Shown here: positions 1 to 14,167 of the stretch, in pieces
Numbering within the stretch: the first letter of the stretch is position 1
Layout of the letters: each line of letters starts with the position of its first letter
From: Lutjanus erythropterus
Lineage: Eukaryota > Chordata > Actinopteri > Lutjaniformes > Lutjanidae
Assembly: GCA_020091685.1 (NCBI GenBank)
Contig: CM034603.1
Location: forward strand, 29,745,696-29,809,695
Length of the DNA: 64,000 nt
Direction of reading: 5' to 3'
The notes under the pieces: generated by a model
Database searches by the model: none
Told to the model about the DNA's origin: nothing
The model's input: only the letters and a program-made list of their open reading frames with translations
Program-made: the position numbers and the translations under genes

Positions 1-305
1 CTGTCGTGAAGATTAGCTGTTGAATCATGTATGAACTGGCAGAAAATTGTTAAATTACAGTTTTGATAACCGCTTATTTAGTTACCTGAAAGAAGATTTG
101 ATGTTTAAGATTTCAAAAAAGACTGCCTGATTTTCTCTGTTTTGTTTAAATATAATACTGAACACTTTTGTGGCTGTTTTGGATTTGTCATAATTTAAGG
201 GAGTGAATAATTCATTAATAATTGTTCAACCTGCCTTAACTATTTTTGGCCATTTGGGAGCAGCAGAAACAAGATGCAAACCCAATACTGACATATTATC
301 ACATT

Positions 306-1299
306 TTAAAGGTCCAGTGTGTAGGATCTAGCATTTAGCAGTGAGATTACAGATTGCAATCAACTACTAACTACCCCTCACCTCACCCTCCCCTTCCAGG
401 CACATAGGAAACCATATGATGGCTGAGAAACTCACAGGAAGTGCAACAGGCCCTCTCTAGAGCCAGTGTTTGGTTTGCCGATTCTGGGTTACTCTAGAAA
501 CTAGAGATGCCGCAATCACATTAGTTTGCATCTCTCTCACAGCTGTATATGCACCCATTTTGCAGCATATTCTGGGCACATAAACTGCGCGTCTCTATGC
601 GCATCTTCTGTTTTGGTTCATGTATGTGCAGCAGCGCAACATGCAAAAGTGCCTGGTGAGGGTGAATGTACATGCTGTAGGTCAGCGGGTGGTGTGATTA
701 TTAAATACTCTCTCAGCTGGTCACATCACTGGTCTCATAACTGTGAAACAGCTGAACCAATCACAGTTAAAGCTCAGGAAAGCTTTACCTCAGGATATGT
801 TTGGATTGTTCAGAGTGTCACAACATCGCCACACATCTAGATATAATATGATTTTACATCCGGTAGTTATAATAATAATAATAATAATAAAACAGAAATA
901 GATTATTTGATGCTTTTGTCACACTAATATTTAAGCAATAATTCAAATACATCTCACCACATAATTGGTAGCATATTTTCTTATCATAGTTTTTTAATTA
1001 TCGTAATTTGCACAGCAGTTTGTTTCAAAGATAAACACATGAGCTATAAAAAAGCTGGAAAAGCAATTATGATGATAGAGCATAGACATCTTTATGGTTA
1101 TACTGTAGTAGTCTGGTGGTGTTTTCAGGCAGTTTATTGAAGGTAAAGACAGTGAGTGACTGCTTACTGGTGTTGAAAAGGAACAACAGGCTGTTTTCAG
1201 CTTTTATTTTATTATACACTAATGAAAACATGCAGTACTTTCCATTTCGACCATATTCTACCAATAGAGGCTCCTAAATATTACATACTGTACCTTTAA
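306..1299. mobile_element. TIR DNA element with TTAA at both ends (piggyBac-like MITE?), probably carrying an internal insertion
   Basis: The left end reads TTAAAGGTCCAGTGTGTAGG and the right end is its imperfect inverse (TTACATACTGTACCTTTAA). The word CCCTCTCTAGAGCCAGTGTT on the left and ACACTAATGAAAACAT on the right are parts of a very common teleost repeat. The middle (about 500-1200) does not look like that family, which suggests an insertion or strong decay. A TTAA at each end would fit piggyBac-type target duplication; that is inference. Confidence 0.7.
869..890. repeat. (TAA)n microsatellite
   Basis: About seven perfect AAT units lie inside the 306-1299 element. Confidence 0.9.
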
Positions 1300-4200
1300 T
1301 GTGATACTTTAATTTTGAGGGGAATATCTGGCTCTCCAGTTTGCCTGCTAGTTGCTAACGTTGTCTGTCTGTCTGTCATTTGGTGCTCCGCAGGGAGCAT
1401 TAGAGCTTTTTGCTGTCTGCTGCATCTGAAAATGACATTGATGAGTGCCATCAGAGTAACCCAAAGTAGTAAAGTAGAGTACCATTAAAGCCAAAACCAT
1501 TTTCCCTTCATTACTTGTCCCAGCTTTTGTTTGCTCTCCCTCTTTCTCAGTGTATCTTTGATTGTGAAAGCTCTTCATCTACCCTGCTTTTTCTCCACAT
1601 CGCCCCGGCCCTTTTATGTGCTCACCTTCCCATTTTTCTCCTGCATGCATCTCTCTCAGCTGCATCACCCACCACCCTCTGTGTCTGAGTCTCTGACTCA
1701 GTCCTGGCTGAATGTGTTCTAGCTCTTGTTGCTTTGACAGGCCCTGACAACAGCAGGTCAGCTTTTATCTGTCAGCCTCTCCACCTCTGAGCAGCACAGA
1801 GCAGAGGGGAACTGGCTGCTTTGTTTGTTCTTTCACCATCAGGAGACGGCCCTGCCACAAAGGGAAGCCTGCAAGTTTATAGGAGTCAAGCCGGGAGCTC
1901 CCTCTCACTCACACACAAGCACAAATACCTGCACATGGGCACATGCACATATAGTATAGGCCTATATGTTATACTGTACTAGCTCTCCTTTCTTTGCCTG
2001 TCTAGCCCTTTTCACAATGCAATTTGTCAATGTGTCAGCGTCTTTCTTGAAAAAGAACCCGTGGTGTTTTTCCACAATAGTCGCTCTGTTAAAATGCCTT
2101 CTGAACTCTTGATTATAAAGCAGCCAAATTAATAGACAGAGCAGTTATGAACAGTGGTGCTTCTTTCTGACATTCTTATCATTTCTTTCATGAAAGTAAA
2201 TAATACTTGCTAAGCCAATTTAAAATTAAATATAGTAAATAAAGCATATTTTTTTATAGACCTTTTGTTCTTCGGAGCTGTGTCGACCAAAGCGTTTTTT
2301 TTTTCCTCTTCTGAAAATGTCTGGCAGCCTGAGAACATTTGAGAGCCCTTTGCAGGCATATTTCACAAATAGTTTGTGTAACAACAAATATTGAATGTAA
2401 AAATGTTGGCACAAGGTAGAGCAGCTCTGGTCCTTGCTCTGGATGAAGGAAAGAGGGAGAGAGGACTGACCCACTGGTCATGTGGGTTCGTGAGATTTTG
2501 TTGGCAAGAAAACATCTTGGCGAGTACCATCTGTTGGTTCAAGAGCTGACGTTGGATGGAGCCCGCTGCAATGTGTACTTTCGAATGAGCGGGAGTTTGT
2601 GGTATTTATCCCGCCCCTTCACCACTGTGATTGGACGGTTGGGTTAAAAGTGACAGTGATGAGCAGAGTGTTTTACCCAAAGATTTCAACTCTCAGCGAC
2701 CGGAAAAAACATGCAGCACTCAGTGCAGAATAGACGCCCAACGTCTCGTCACACCGGTAGCATTTGTTACATAAGTTGTCTGAGTACACAGCCCTTCCAT
2801 TACAGACAGTTGAAATAATATACTGCCCTCAGGAAAAACTAGACACACCCCCGAAGAGCTGCATTATTATTTTTTATAGACCATTTGAAGACATAAGCTA
2901 TGAACACAAAATTGACATATTATCACCTTATAATATTGTTAGGATGAACTTGTTGCCTACTGAGCTGCATTGTGCATCCAGCCTCCTGATTCATTCTCTT
3001 TTTAGCTCTGATTTTGTCTCTATCCAAAACCTGAAGAAAATATCAGCCACTTCAGCTGCTACACACCCCACTGTGTTCATCAGCTAGTCACCTATTTGGT
3101 GTTGGGCAGGTAGGATAAAGCAGGTTTATCTTAACTTCAGTTTGGGTTCATCACAAATCACACAAGTCATTTGATCCAGTGTTAATGAAGAATATTAATT
3201 AGTGCATGCAGCTTTAAAGTTGCTCTTAATATTTATGCCAGCTGCAAACAGGTTAAATTCCCAATTAGTGGCTTGGGTCTTGTCCAGTTGTGCAAAACAG
3301 GCAACATAATTTGATGTCATACAGAGCCAGTGATGATAAAGTGCATTAGAGACTCATTGTGAAGCTTTCACAGAATAGTATAGAACTGAAGGGGGTCCTT
3401 CTTCCCCACAACCACAAATGGTCGGCAATCAAGCTCAGGAGATAAACATTCAACAGCAAAATAAATTAATCGAGAAGTGACTGACTGGCAATTAAAACTG
3501 AATAATAAAATGAAATTTTATCAAATGGGAATATGGCCTACTGCAATTTTCAAATCGCAGAGGCGCAACATTTGTAAAAGGCAAAATGTGTGTCAGAATG
3601 CCATTTTAGATTAAATATTGACCTACACATTATGTTCTACAGACAAAAACATATTTGTTTGGTACAGATTGCTGCAAAAATTACACCATAAATATATATT
3701 GCAGTGAAAAGGAGAATAATATGAATCCCTCTAATATCGCTAATCATACTGCAATTGCAATATCAGTCAAATCATATAAATATTTTTAAAAAATCATTCA
3801 ACCCTACTGGCAATGCTTTTCTTCCTCTTCTTTTGTGTCATTAGTTTCATAATTCCTCCTACTGCTGTTTTGCAGTCAAATCTATTCTGAACAGTGTTGT
3901 TCTCTGTGGAAACACAGAAACTGTGAATACCAAGAAGTTGATGTTTGACGCCAGCTATGTTACAGGTTTATTGTGTGAAAAGGGCTTCTCTTATTCCTTC
4001 CTCCACCTCCCTCATCTTCTTGGAAGAGTTTTTGTCAAGCTAGACCTCATTGCGTGCAGTTACACAGGAGGCAGAAGCGTCAGTTGTCTTTCGTCTGCAT
4101 CATGTGACAGGATGCTATGTGTCTGTTGATGTGTGTCAACTGTTGACACTTCCTGTCAAGGAGCTTTGCTAGATCATCAGTGGAAAACTCACCCAAACAT

Positions 4201-7200
4201 GCACACATTCCTCTAGACACAGAAATGAGGTCAGCTCTCTGCAGCCTATAGTTACTGCTTTTATTTTGAGATGGCCTGTGATACAGTATGTCTCAGATAT
4301 GGTTCAGATACACATCAACAAGATAACTTTTTTTTTAGAATAACTTTTCCACTGACTTTTTCCACTCTGTATTTTTCACATAAACACACACATTGAGAAT
4401 CGGTGAGTCAACACACAGACAAGTTAAGGCATGACTTAGAGGCAGGAGAAGGGTGGGTTACAGGGTGTAACTAGGACAGTGTGTCTGCACTGTTTGTACA
4501 GTATATTGTTGAATGCATTATTCTCGTTAAGTCTGAGTAAATTACGTTCTCCTGCATTCCAGGTCAGTCAAATTTAACCTCAGCTAACACACACACACAG
4601 TGAAAAAAGAAAATTGTGGGAATTGGATAAAGACTGAAGATGGCTAAAGAAGGCAGGACATGGCTGGGCAAGTTGGCAGGCCAGTTGGAAAGCAACAACA
4701 GCACTGTGGCTGTACCTGCTAAGTGAATGGGACAGGCTGCTGCCTCCATTCGAAGCGGTTGGCACTCACACTCTTTGGTTATTCATTGGCCGCTAGGATT
4801 TGTGTGTCTGTCCGTGTGGGGTTGTATATGTGTGTGTGTGTGTGTGTGACAGAAGGAACAGGACAAAGAGTGAATGTGTTTGCATTTGTGTGTGCGTGTC
4901 ACTCTGTGCCTGTCTTATCAGACTGGGCAGTCAAGCATGTTTCTCAGGGCTACAGCAACTTAATTACAAAACCTGTTGTAATCCATCATGTTCCCTATAA
5001 ATCACAGCTCCCATTAGAGGGCTGCGACAGGACCAGGATCCTGCAGGTTCTCTTGGACCCGGCGCACGTGTTGCACTTGTATAATATCAGGAATTTTCTT
5101 CCACTTAACTCCAAAGGAGCTGCAAAATAAAAAGTTTCAGTTTAGCTTCTCCCTCTGTCTCACCCACTCAAATTCTGTCTGTCTCTTGTAACATTAGAAA
5201 TTGCCATCTCTAATCCATTTTGATCTGTAAACAATGACACTATCACTGTTGTTCTCCAGTCTGATGCTCCAGCATCTGGTTCACATCTGTTGCTATGGGA
5301 GATGCTATAAACTATCAGAGTAACAGGGAAACAATCCATAATAATTTTATTCACACTTAGATACTCTAAGCTACTTTTAAATGCATGTGATGAGGCTCAT
5401 TTTCAGTTCACATCTATGAAACGTGACTAAAAGAGCTGAGTGATTGTATGAGCATTTTTGAAATGCAGAAACATGATGTGGTTCCTTTGTGATGGGGCAA
5501 CAGAAAACTTAAATTCTGCAGGATGGCGCTTCAGCATGAGCAAAGAGTAATGGGGTTGTGCAAGGTCCACTAAACTGATATATGAGAATGTCCACAGTGT
5601 GTGTGAGGCGGTTGGGAGATGGCTGTCCTGTAGATTAAACACCAACTTGCTCCCAGCTCACCATTGTAGTCACCGCTGATTCTCATTGTCGCTCGGGCAA
5701 CCTCTGCCAACCTCTAACTGTCTCACTCAGCTGAAAAAACTCTGGCTCCCATTTTCAGATTAACTCTCACATCTCTGCCATGTGAGCAACCGACATGCCA
5801 CGTTTAGAGGGATCTTCCTCTCTGCACCACATGTCCATAACTCAGTTGTGTCAATCTAAGAAAACAAGTAACAATGGCACGACTGAAAGAAACACACCAA
5901 TGCACATGAGTTTACCTCGCTGGACAGGTTTATTAAAAAATTATTTTCTCACCCATATGTCAGTATGGGACTTCACCAATAACTCCTGCCTTATGGCAAC
6001 TCTGGGGCGGACAGACTACCTCAAATACAGACAGATTTGACATTACAGTGTTACAGTGGTTGAGGCCTGAGTGACTGTCGGCCATTGACGATGGACGATA
6101 GCGTCGTACATCTGCCCAGTCCTACGCAGTAACACACATACGGGCGAGATACAGTATTCTGTCTTATTATAACAATCCCATCCCGTCTCATCTCGTCCTG
6201 TCCCTTGCTATATTCTGATTCCTTACTTCACTCATTTTCTCTGCGGTCCATTTGTTGAGATAGGCCGTCCACTGTTTGAGTTAATCACAGCCGGAGCTAT
6301 TTAACTCTAACCAAGTAATCTCCTCCCCGCAGCCCCACATCATTACATTATCACATTATTCCTCCCTCCTGTTGTCAAAATGACTCGCTGGTCAAACTTT
6401 TCCCCAGCTCATTAGAATTAGCCTGATTTAAGGCAAGCGAGTGAAAGAGCACCTGCTTATTATTCACAAATGCTTCATGAGTCTGTTAATAAAGTGGTGT
6501 ACATATATGAATGAATAGCTCTCTGAGTATCCAGCAGCGCAGGTATAGACAGAAACCCAGAGTGGGCTTGAGGAAAGTAGCATGAAGATCTGCCAGTCTC
6601 AGTAGTAATGTGTTATTAATGTGTTGTGTGGCCGCCACCTCGTCTGGCTGGAGGAAGCTATTTATGTGACTTTCTGCTCGGCTCGCATTACCAGCCTGGT
6701 GAGAGTGTTGGGGTCCGGGTTAAAGCCTGAGTCACCCATAGGCCCTTCTGTGACATACAAAGAAAGCTGGACATATAGACAGACTGACAGACTAAGGGCA
6801 GAAGGAATGCAGGGTGGTACAGTAGCTCTTGGACGGAGACCAGAGTGTTGTCTGTATCAAGCATTTGTCTGCTCGGTATGTGAATTTGTGCAGTTGGTGG
6901 ATCAGTCATGCAAACCTCTGTTTCCAAATAGCCCTGCTATATTTCATCAGTTTAACCCTAATCCACTCTTCAACTGCGTGTGTGTGCCATGGGTGTGTGT
7001 GCATGTGTTACATGGGTGTTTTCCTTTGCACCGGCAATAACCCACCTAGCTGTGCGGACACACACACACAAGCGCATACACACTCTCACCGATGACTGGA
7101 TTAGGCCGCTAATCTCTCCGATCCCACAGCATGTGTGCACACGCATGCCTGCGTGCAAACACGCACATGGCCACGCACGCACCCATACTGTGCATTGTGG

Positions 7201-8112
7201 TTTGAAACGGTGTCAGTTATGCAATGGCAGTCATTACCAGGAGTCATCAGTTATGTGTGTCAGCATATCAGTGTGGTCGTGTCATGCCATTTTGTCAAAT
7301 GTGCTACAGAAGAAAAGTGTGGAGATTTACCAGCTGTTCACATGTAATACAGCCTAAATTCCTATTTGCATGCTTCTCCAAAGCTTTAAGTGCCAGCAGT
7401 GTCAGACTGAAAACCAGAACTCGAGCCTGGCATTAATTCCCATCTCTTTTATTAATACAAATATGTCAACACATCATTTGTCGCATTCAGACTCAATTTA
7501 AAAGTCTACATTCTCTAGTTTGTATAACCTGCCCTCACATCCACATAAATTTCGAGTTTCAACCAAGTCCCAAGTTACTGTGGTGAGAATCACGGAATTC
7601 TGATGTGACACCCCAGTTTTCATATTAAAGCCAGTTAAAAGACAGTGGTGATGAAAAGTGGGATCACAAGACACAACACAGCTGTGTTAGCGCGTAACAC
7701 ATCTGCAGAGTTTAACTGGTAACATCATATTTATGTGCAATTTTTTGTGGGTTTTGTCACTGATTTTTGAGCTGCAGACCTTGCATACTGCTGCTTTCAC
7801 TGTATTATTGTCATTGACAACGGGTATTTTTGAACAACACTTTTATTACTTTCAGCCTAGCCTTCTCCTTGATACTGTAGCTGCCTTTTGTGTTGGCTTA
7901 TGTTAGTCTTCTGCATCCTAATATGTTCTCAGGTTTGTGCATTTTGCACCAGAAATCAAGTTTCAAAAGCAAATGTAACTTCTCAATATCTAGAAAAATG
8001 CAAATATTCAATAAAAAGTCCTTTTGACTTATCTGTCTCCAGGCTAAATCCAGCATCAAGTACTGAGTAGGCCTACCAAGTCAACGGCAAGATGAGTGTT
8101 TTATCAGTGTTT

Positions 8113-8165
8113 TTAGTCTGACTTAAGTTTGACTCAAGTCATGTGATTCAAGTCCCCCACTTCTG
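8113..8165. mobile_element. End of a CAAGTC-rich teleost repeat
   Basis: The stretch GACTCAAGTCATGTGATTCA followed by AGTCCCCCACTTCTG resembles the right end of a common fish DNA-transposon repeat. Similar AAGTC words at about 7562-7572 may be its other side. Confidence 0.45.
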
Positions 8166-9605
8166 GTCGGTAGTGACAGATATGTTAACCTGGGCATAAC
8201 CTCTGTCACGTTATGATGTACCACTTCTGATACTGACATAAGTATAGATCAGAAATAAGAATATTAATAGGTGTAAATTACTAATGCACAAAAATATGAA
8301 GACTACTATGGTGACGTATGACACAAAATGACATAAAATGAGGCTGCTGAATACAGCAGTCATAGGTCCACATAAGTCTGGACAGTGTTTATGTGTAGGA
8401 ATTTGCACCTATCAACATTTTCCGAGACTCCAGTCTATCTGAGCTCTCTGCACAGTTTTTGAAATGCTGGGAAGAAGCCATTAACACATTCTTTTTCTAT
8501 GAGGCAATTGTGTTAACTTCTGTGCCGCTGTGGTAATAGTTGTTATAACACAAATGATTAAAATATACACAGTGTTTAAAGCCAAAATAAGCCTCTGCAG
8601 ACAACAGTGCAAAGAAAAAAGAACAAGTCCCAATTTTCCACCATACCAACATGAAGCACAAAGAAGCCAAGGTTTTGAATAAACTGTGCACACCCGGGGG
8701 CATGCCCGTTTTCCTTGTGAACACACTGAATAGGCAAAGTCTGAATTGCCCAGTGTATCTCAATCTGCATAACACCTGCACAGGTTTACATATTCTGAAT
8801 TGATGGAAATAATGTGGAATCAAGATGTGAAATAAACTGCAACAACGGCTGTGCATTATGCTGCGAGACGCCAGGGTTCATTTTTAATATTTTTTTTAGT
8901 ACCCGTGGACCAGACAGACACAAACACACACTAAACAGTGACACAGTGATGGTGACATAACCGGACAAGGACGGCATTTTGACTTCTCCTGTTATACTCA
9001 CAGACTTCCAGACGAATGACTGAGACGCTCAGGCTTTGACTCATTCTTAATTTCCTGTTGCCCTCTCCTCTCTCAGTGTTTTCCCACCATCTCTAAAAGC
9101 CTCGGACTGTCAGTCTCTCCCATGCTTTATCACAGTGTGCACGACCTTCTTCTGCCTTCCCAGATTGCTGTTTAATAGGAGTCTTCCTCCCTGGTGAACA
9201 GTGATAAGCTAATGGTCAGGGAATTGCTCACCATTTAGCAGCCGTGTCTATCAAAGGAAAGGGGAAGAGAAGTGATGCAGGACTTTTAAGGGGTTAAAGT
9301 GAACAGTTAGTTTCTCTAATTTTTGCCCTCATGCATAGATGAATGTTTGGGTGGATGGGTGTTTTCATGCATGTGTGTAATTTCAGGAGAGGCCAGATAA
9401 TCGGCTTGCCACCGCTGTGCTGATTGGCCTCGCAGAAGGTGGTTGATTAATGCAGAACACCTACTCTGTCAATTTAAATATATTTGAATAGATCATTTAA
9501 TTTTCAGCAGATCTTACTCATGTGTGGCTTTGTCTCATCTCTGTGCACCGACGGTGCAATCAGTGTAAACTCAGTAATTCATCTTGTCTTGCAGGACATG
9601 AACCG

Positions 9606-9629
9606 TATTATTATTATTATTATTATTAT
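9606..9629. repeat. (TAT)n microsatellite
   Basis: Eight perfect triplets. Confidence 0.9.
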
Positions 9630-12600
9630 GACCATATTTTTCAAGTTTATCACGCATTCCATGAAGTTTATCCAGACTGCAGGAACAATTTAGGAACAAT
9701 AGAGGCAGGAAATGGTGAGGACAGGGTGGAATTTGTTTAATCTCTAATGTATGAGGAGTGGTCTTGTGGTATGTAATGAAAACATATTTTTTTAACCTAC
9801 CTCTCAGGCTGGGCTGCACTAACAAGGATAAATCTTTAAAACTGATTAAATCATGGTTTAAGTTTAAATTATGTTGCACTAAACTTTGAAATTAGCTTAA
9901 AATGAAGCAGGATTAAATTTAAACCTTTTAAGGCATAATATGCAACATAGAGGACATGCCCTCTGCCTGTATTTCCTTGTTTTCTCATTATTTTGCTGTA
10001 CTTGGGATGTTTTACCAACCCAAAATGTCAGTGTTTGACATCCTGGCATCTTTCTGGTGCTTCTGGAGTTTTATGATGTGCCTCTTCTCGCTTTCGCTCC
10101 AGTTAAAACTTTGAATTACAAGTTTTTCTCAAAAGAGGAGATATTTGAACTTTTCTGCTGAGCCATCATGTGTAGGCTAAGTAGGGTAACAAACTTTTTA
10201 GCTTTTAAACAGTTTGACACTATATAAAGTTTTTAGCTAGCTAGAAATCAATGGATTTACTAAATTGTGATTTGTTTTTAATTGTGCAGCAGAGCTCTGC
10301 TCAGTTTCTAATCTTGATTTATTTATTTTAAACCTAGTTTTGCTAAATTCTGATTCGACCTACTCTTAGATCAAATTGATTTTTGTTACTGCAGCCCAGT
10401 CTAAGAGCAGAAAATATGATGTGCGTTGTAATATGAGCCCAGAATATTGGAGGTCTCGAGCATTAGCATCAGCTGCCCTCTCCGTTGAGGCATTTAGATG
10501 CTCCTGTCCAAGCCTCCCACTAACACAGCTCCTCTCCAGATTGAGCTGTCCTCCTCTGCTGATTACTCTAGTATCCTCTGGCTATGAGTCTGAAAATGTG
10601 TGCGAGTGTCTGTGTGTGTATAAGACAGAGAGACAGAGAGACAGATCGGAAGGGTGTAAGTGTAAAAGCAGGAGCAGCGATGTCTGGTTGTTAAGGATAC
10701 ATTTCCTCTACACTTTGATCGAGAGTGGCTTACTGTCGCTCTCACCCAAATAGACACACATAGATTTACACGCACACACACACACAAACATACACACACA
10801 GGCTTACTCCAGCTTACTGAGTCAAATGGAAGAGACTGCTCTTTTTGTAACATTAGCCGATTGTTAGGTTGCCCAACTGGAGACGTAATGCTCTGTTACA
10901 GGTGACCTGTCCTGCTGTGCAGCAGATGTGCGTCCAGGACTGTGCATGTGTGTTTAAAACTACAGTTGTGTTAGTATGTGTGTCCACTCTGCAGATGTTG
11001 TGAGTGTACACTGAAATTGGACCCTCTGAAGAGGTCGTTTCTGGCTGGATGCATCTGGAAGTCTCACACCTCCTACTATCCATGTGTGTGTCTAAGTGTG
11101 TATTCTTGTTCTGTGCACAGATGTCCTTCAAATGGGAGGCAGAAAGCAGATTGCACTGAAGGAAATGGCCACAGGCCCATAGACACACACACACAGTAAA
11201 ACCAGTCCAGGCATTTAAATGGCCATCCCAGGGGCTGACAGATTGCAGCTGACCCCTGATTGCACTGAATGCTCTTCCACCATCAAGCTTCACTCTTCCC
11301 ATCCTCCTTCCTTTTTTTCTTCTCAATTTCTTTTCCGTTCAATTTGTTTCCCCTTTCACTGACATGCACAAATCACACAGACTTGCATACATGTGCCGTA
11401 CTCCAGGCCCAAACTATCTCCCTTGGCGTGCGTGGCTTGTGAGTCACACCATGACCAGTGAGAGGGTGCTGAGAGATGCTCAATGTCACCTCCTCCTCCT
11501 CCTCCTCTGATCCGTCCTCCACTTTCGCGTTGGAAGAGGAAAATTGCCTTTAATTGCTCCACTTTAGAGTTGGCCTGGATGAGGCACTTAAAGGACAGTT
11601 ACAGAAACTTGGTTGACACATAATCAGTGAAGTGAATGGTGTCTTGTCATATACACAGCGACTGTAAGATATAGCTGAGATCACAGCCTGGACGGGAGGT
11701 ACACAGTGATTAACTCAGGCTACAAGTACAGTAAATGAAGGTGAAATGCCTGCTTGTAATCACTGAGCCAGTGCACACAGAAATCACCACCTTTAACGAT
11801 GAGAAGGATGGCAGGATCAATCTTATCGATGGCAGCTCTGTGCCTATAGACTTGCCCTCGGCTGAAACACCTCCAGGTGCATGCTAATGACAGCCTGAGG
11901 GATGATAAATCATTAATCCTGTACTTACGTGTGTTTACTGTATTTATGTACGCCTTTGGGCAGGCTATGTAAGGCTCAGTGATGTGATGATGATGCAGAC
12001 ATAATACGGTAGCGTAATTAAGGATGTAAGCTGCGGTGCTTTAATGATCACACTGAGGCACAGACTTAGCAGAAGACTTACTTTTAAACTTTAGTCTATT
12101 AACAAATAATACAGCAGGGACAAAGACCCTGGGATGAATTTCTGTACATGTTATTGGCATGAAAAAGTTTTTTATGTTGCAGATATATTCTATGTTGTTT
12201 GGTTTAAAAGGAAGCTACGATTAAGAGTTCAAAAGTAAAACCGGAGAGGTTTACGATATCAGTCAAATATTGTCGCTATAGTCAAAGCATTTTAAACAAA
12301 TCACATAATCAAATTCCGTGGATTTTGTGCCCTGAATATGAAGGAAAGTCACATAAATATGATCCAAAAATGTCTTTTTCAGGATCTGACAAATGTTTAT
12401 TACTCATAAAAGTCTCCTAAAAGTTGTAAGAGATCCAAATGTTGCCTCAAAAGAAGTTTCTTAACCTTTTGCTTCCCAAATAATAATTTGAATTAATATC
12501 ACTATATCAGTACACTTGTGTTAAAGGGAACATAAATTGGCAATACGCCATAAGAAATGTTGGCACTGATCAACACACAGTTAAATAAAAGTATCTATAT

Positions 12601-13984
12601 AACACAAAAACAGACCTTGTATATTGCTTTAGAAATACTTGTGCCAAACTGGCACAAATCAACATCAATGTTGGCAATGTTAGATTTTAATTAAACTTGT
12701 TTTCATTACAAAGATATTTTTAGAAAATGGACCCACTAAGTCATTTTGACCCATTTATGCATCTGGGTCAAGAATTTCCTTTTGCACATTTACTTTACTG
12801 CACCCAGTTCAACATGTCTCATGTAAAACACAGTTTCAGGCTGACTGTGGACAGCATTGAACCCTCTGTATGGACATCATACACATGCATAAATCAGTTT
12901 TTTAACGCGGGCAGCGGTTGGATTGGCCATCACTGATTTCAGTATTTTTCAAAACTTTCGCCCACTTGGATATGTTATAAATGGCATGCTTATGAGAGTA
13001 GAACAGTTGGAAGAGTTCCTGTTGCCACTTCTGTGGGTTATGTCACATGATGTCTTTATTATTAATATTATTTTGTGGTTTAAATGTTAAAAACACAGGG
13101 CAATGGCCCAGAAACCATCACATGAATCTTGAGTCTGTGCATCAGAATTATCTTCTCTGTGACACTGAGAAGCAGAAAATGGGAAAATCCCCAAATAATT
13201 CCAAACATTTCCAAGTTAGACACTGGTCAGGCAGAGAAAGCGGCCATAAATTTAAATTTAATTACAACAGAAAAAACAAACAAGTCATAATTGTCACATC
13301 CCGGGTCTGTATGTATACCTGCATCTGTATGCTTGCATGTAAATTGGAGTGAACCTGTGTAACAGACTGTTAAAGGCGATGCAGGAGGATTTCTTCTTTT
13401 CCAAGCTGGAGGGAAGGGAAAAGGGAAAGGAATGTCTGCTGAGGTGGGAATTACAGACACTGAGGCAGTCAGATTGCCTGTCACCGCAGGGCCTTTGGGT
13501 GAGAGGGTAGACTCCGCAAAATTCAGTTAGGTGCCTCCTCCATGGAGGCGGTAATACAATCAGAATTGAAACACTACAGCCTGCACTCTACCTATAAACA
13601 CTGCTTAACACAAAGTGCAACCAGTGGCACATGAATATGAAATAACAACGGAGATGCCAGCCTCTGTAATACAGACTCTAGACTAGTCAATAACAAATAG
13701 TGGTGCTGGTAGCACTTTCTTTTAACCTGTAAGTCTGGCACTCACACTTGAGGCTGTGAAAATGCAGGCAGAGAGTAGCAAGTACATCTAAATCTTTCTT
13801 TCATTTTTTCAGAAATAGAAGACAGACTTAAGGGACATTTTGTGAATTTTTTTTATCAGCAGTGTAATAGTCCCCAAATTGTTACATTCTGCTGGAACGC
13901 TATTTGAGAGCAGAACAATTTTGAGGCTTGTCCGGGATATGAAAAAGGAGTTTGGTAAAGTGGACTAATGCATATAAAGAAGGG

Positions 13985-14167
13985 GTTTAAATCCCAAGTT
14001 TCATCACAATAAGATTATTATGATATTATATCTATTCTTTGAATAGCAACACAATATGTCTGCATCAGAAAGTCTGCCACGATATCAATATTTTCAGTTT
14101 GCATCGATCATATTGGCTCACTGAGCATTGAATCGATATATTGATCTAGATTGATGCCGTTACACCC
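13985..14167 (-). mobile_element. hAT-like fragment ending in GTTACACCC
   Basis: The end read on the minus strand is GGGTGTAACGGCATC, the same end type as at 18730 (GGGTGTAACG). The body is rich in ATCGAT/GATAT words typical of this teleost family. No coding capacity remains. Confidence 0.55.

Noticed and set aside
3923-4129. Frame with KGFS, considered as glypican exon 1 (KGFSL motif)
   Set aside because: It lacks the signal peptide, the C-x-E-x-R-Q motif and a suitable phase-1 donor; chance similarity.
6970-7182. Overlapping frames on both strands rich in His/Thr/Cys
   Set aside because: All come from CA/TG-rich DNA; no splice or start context.
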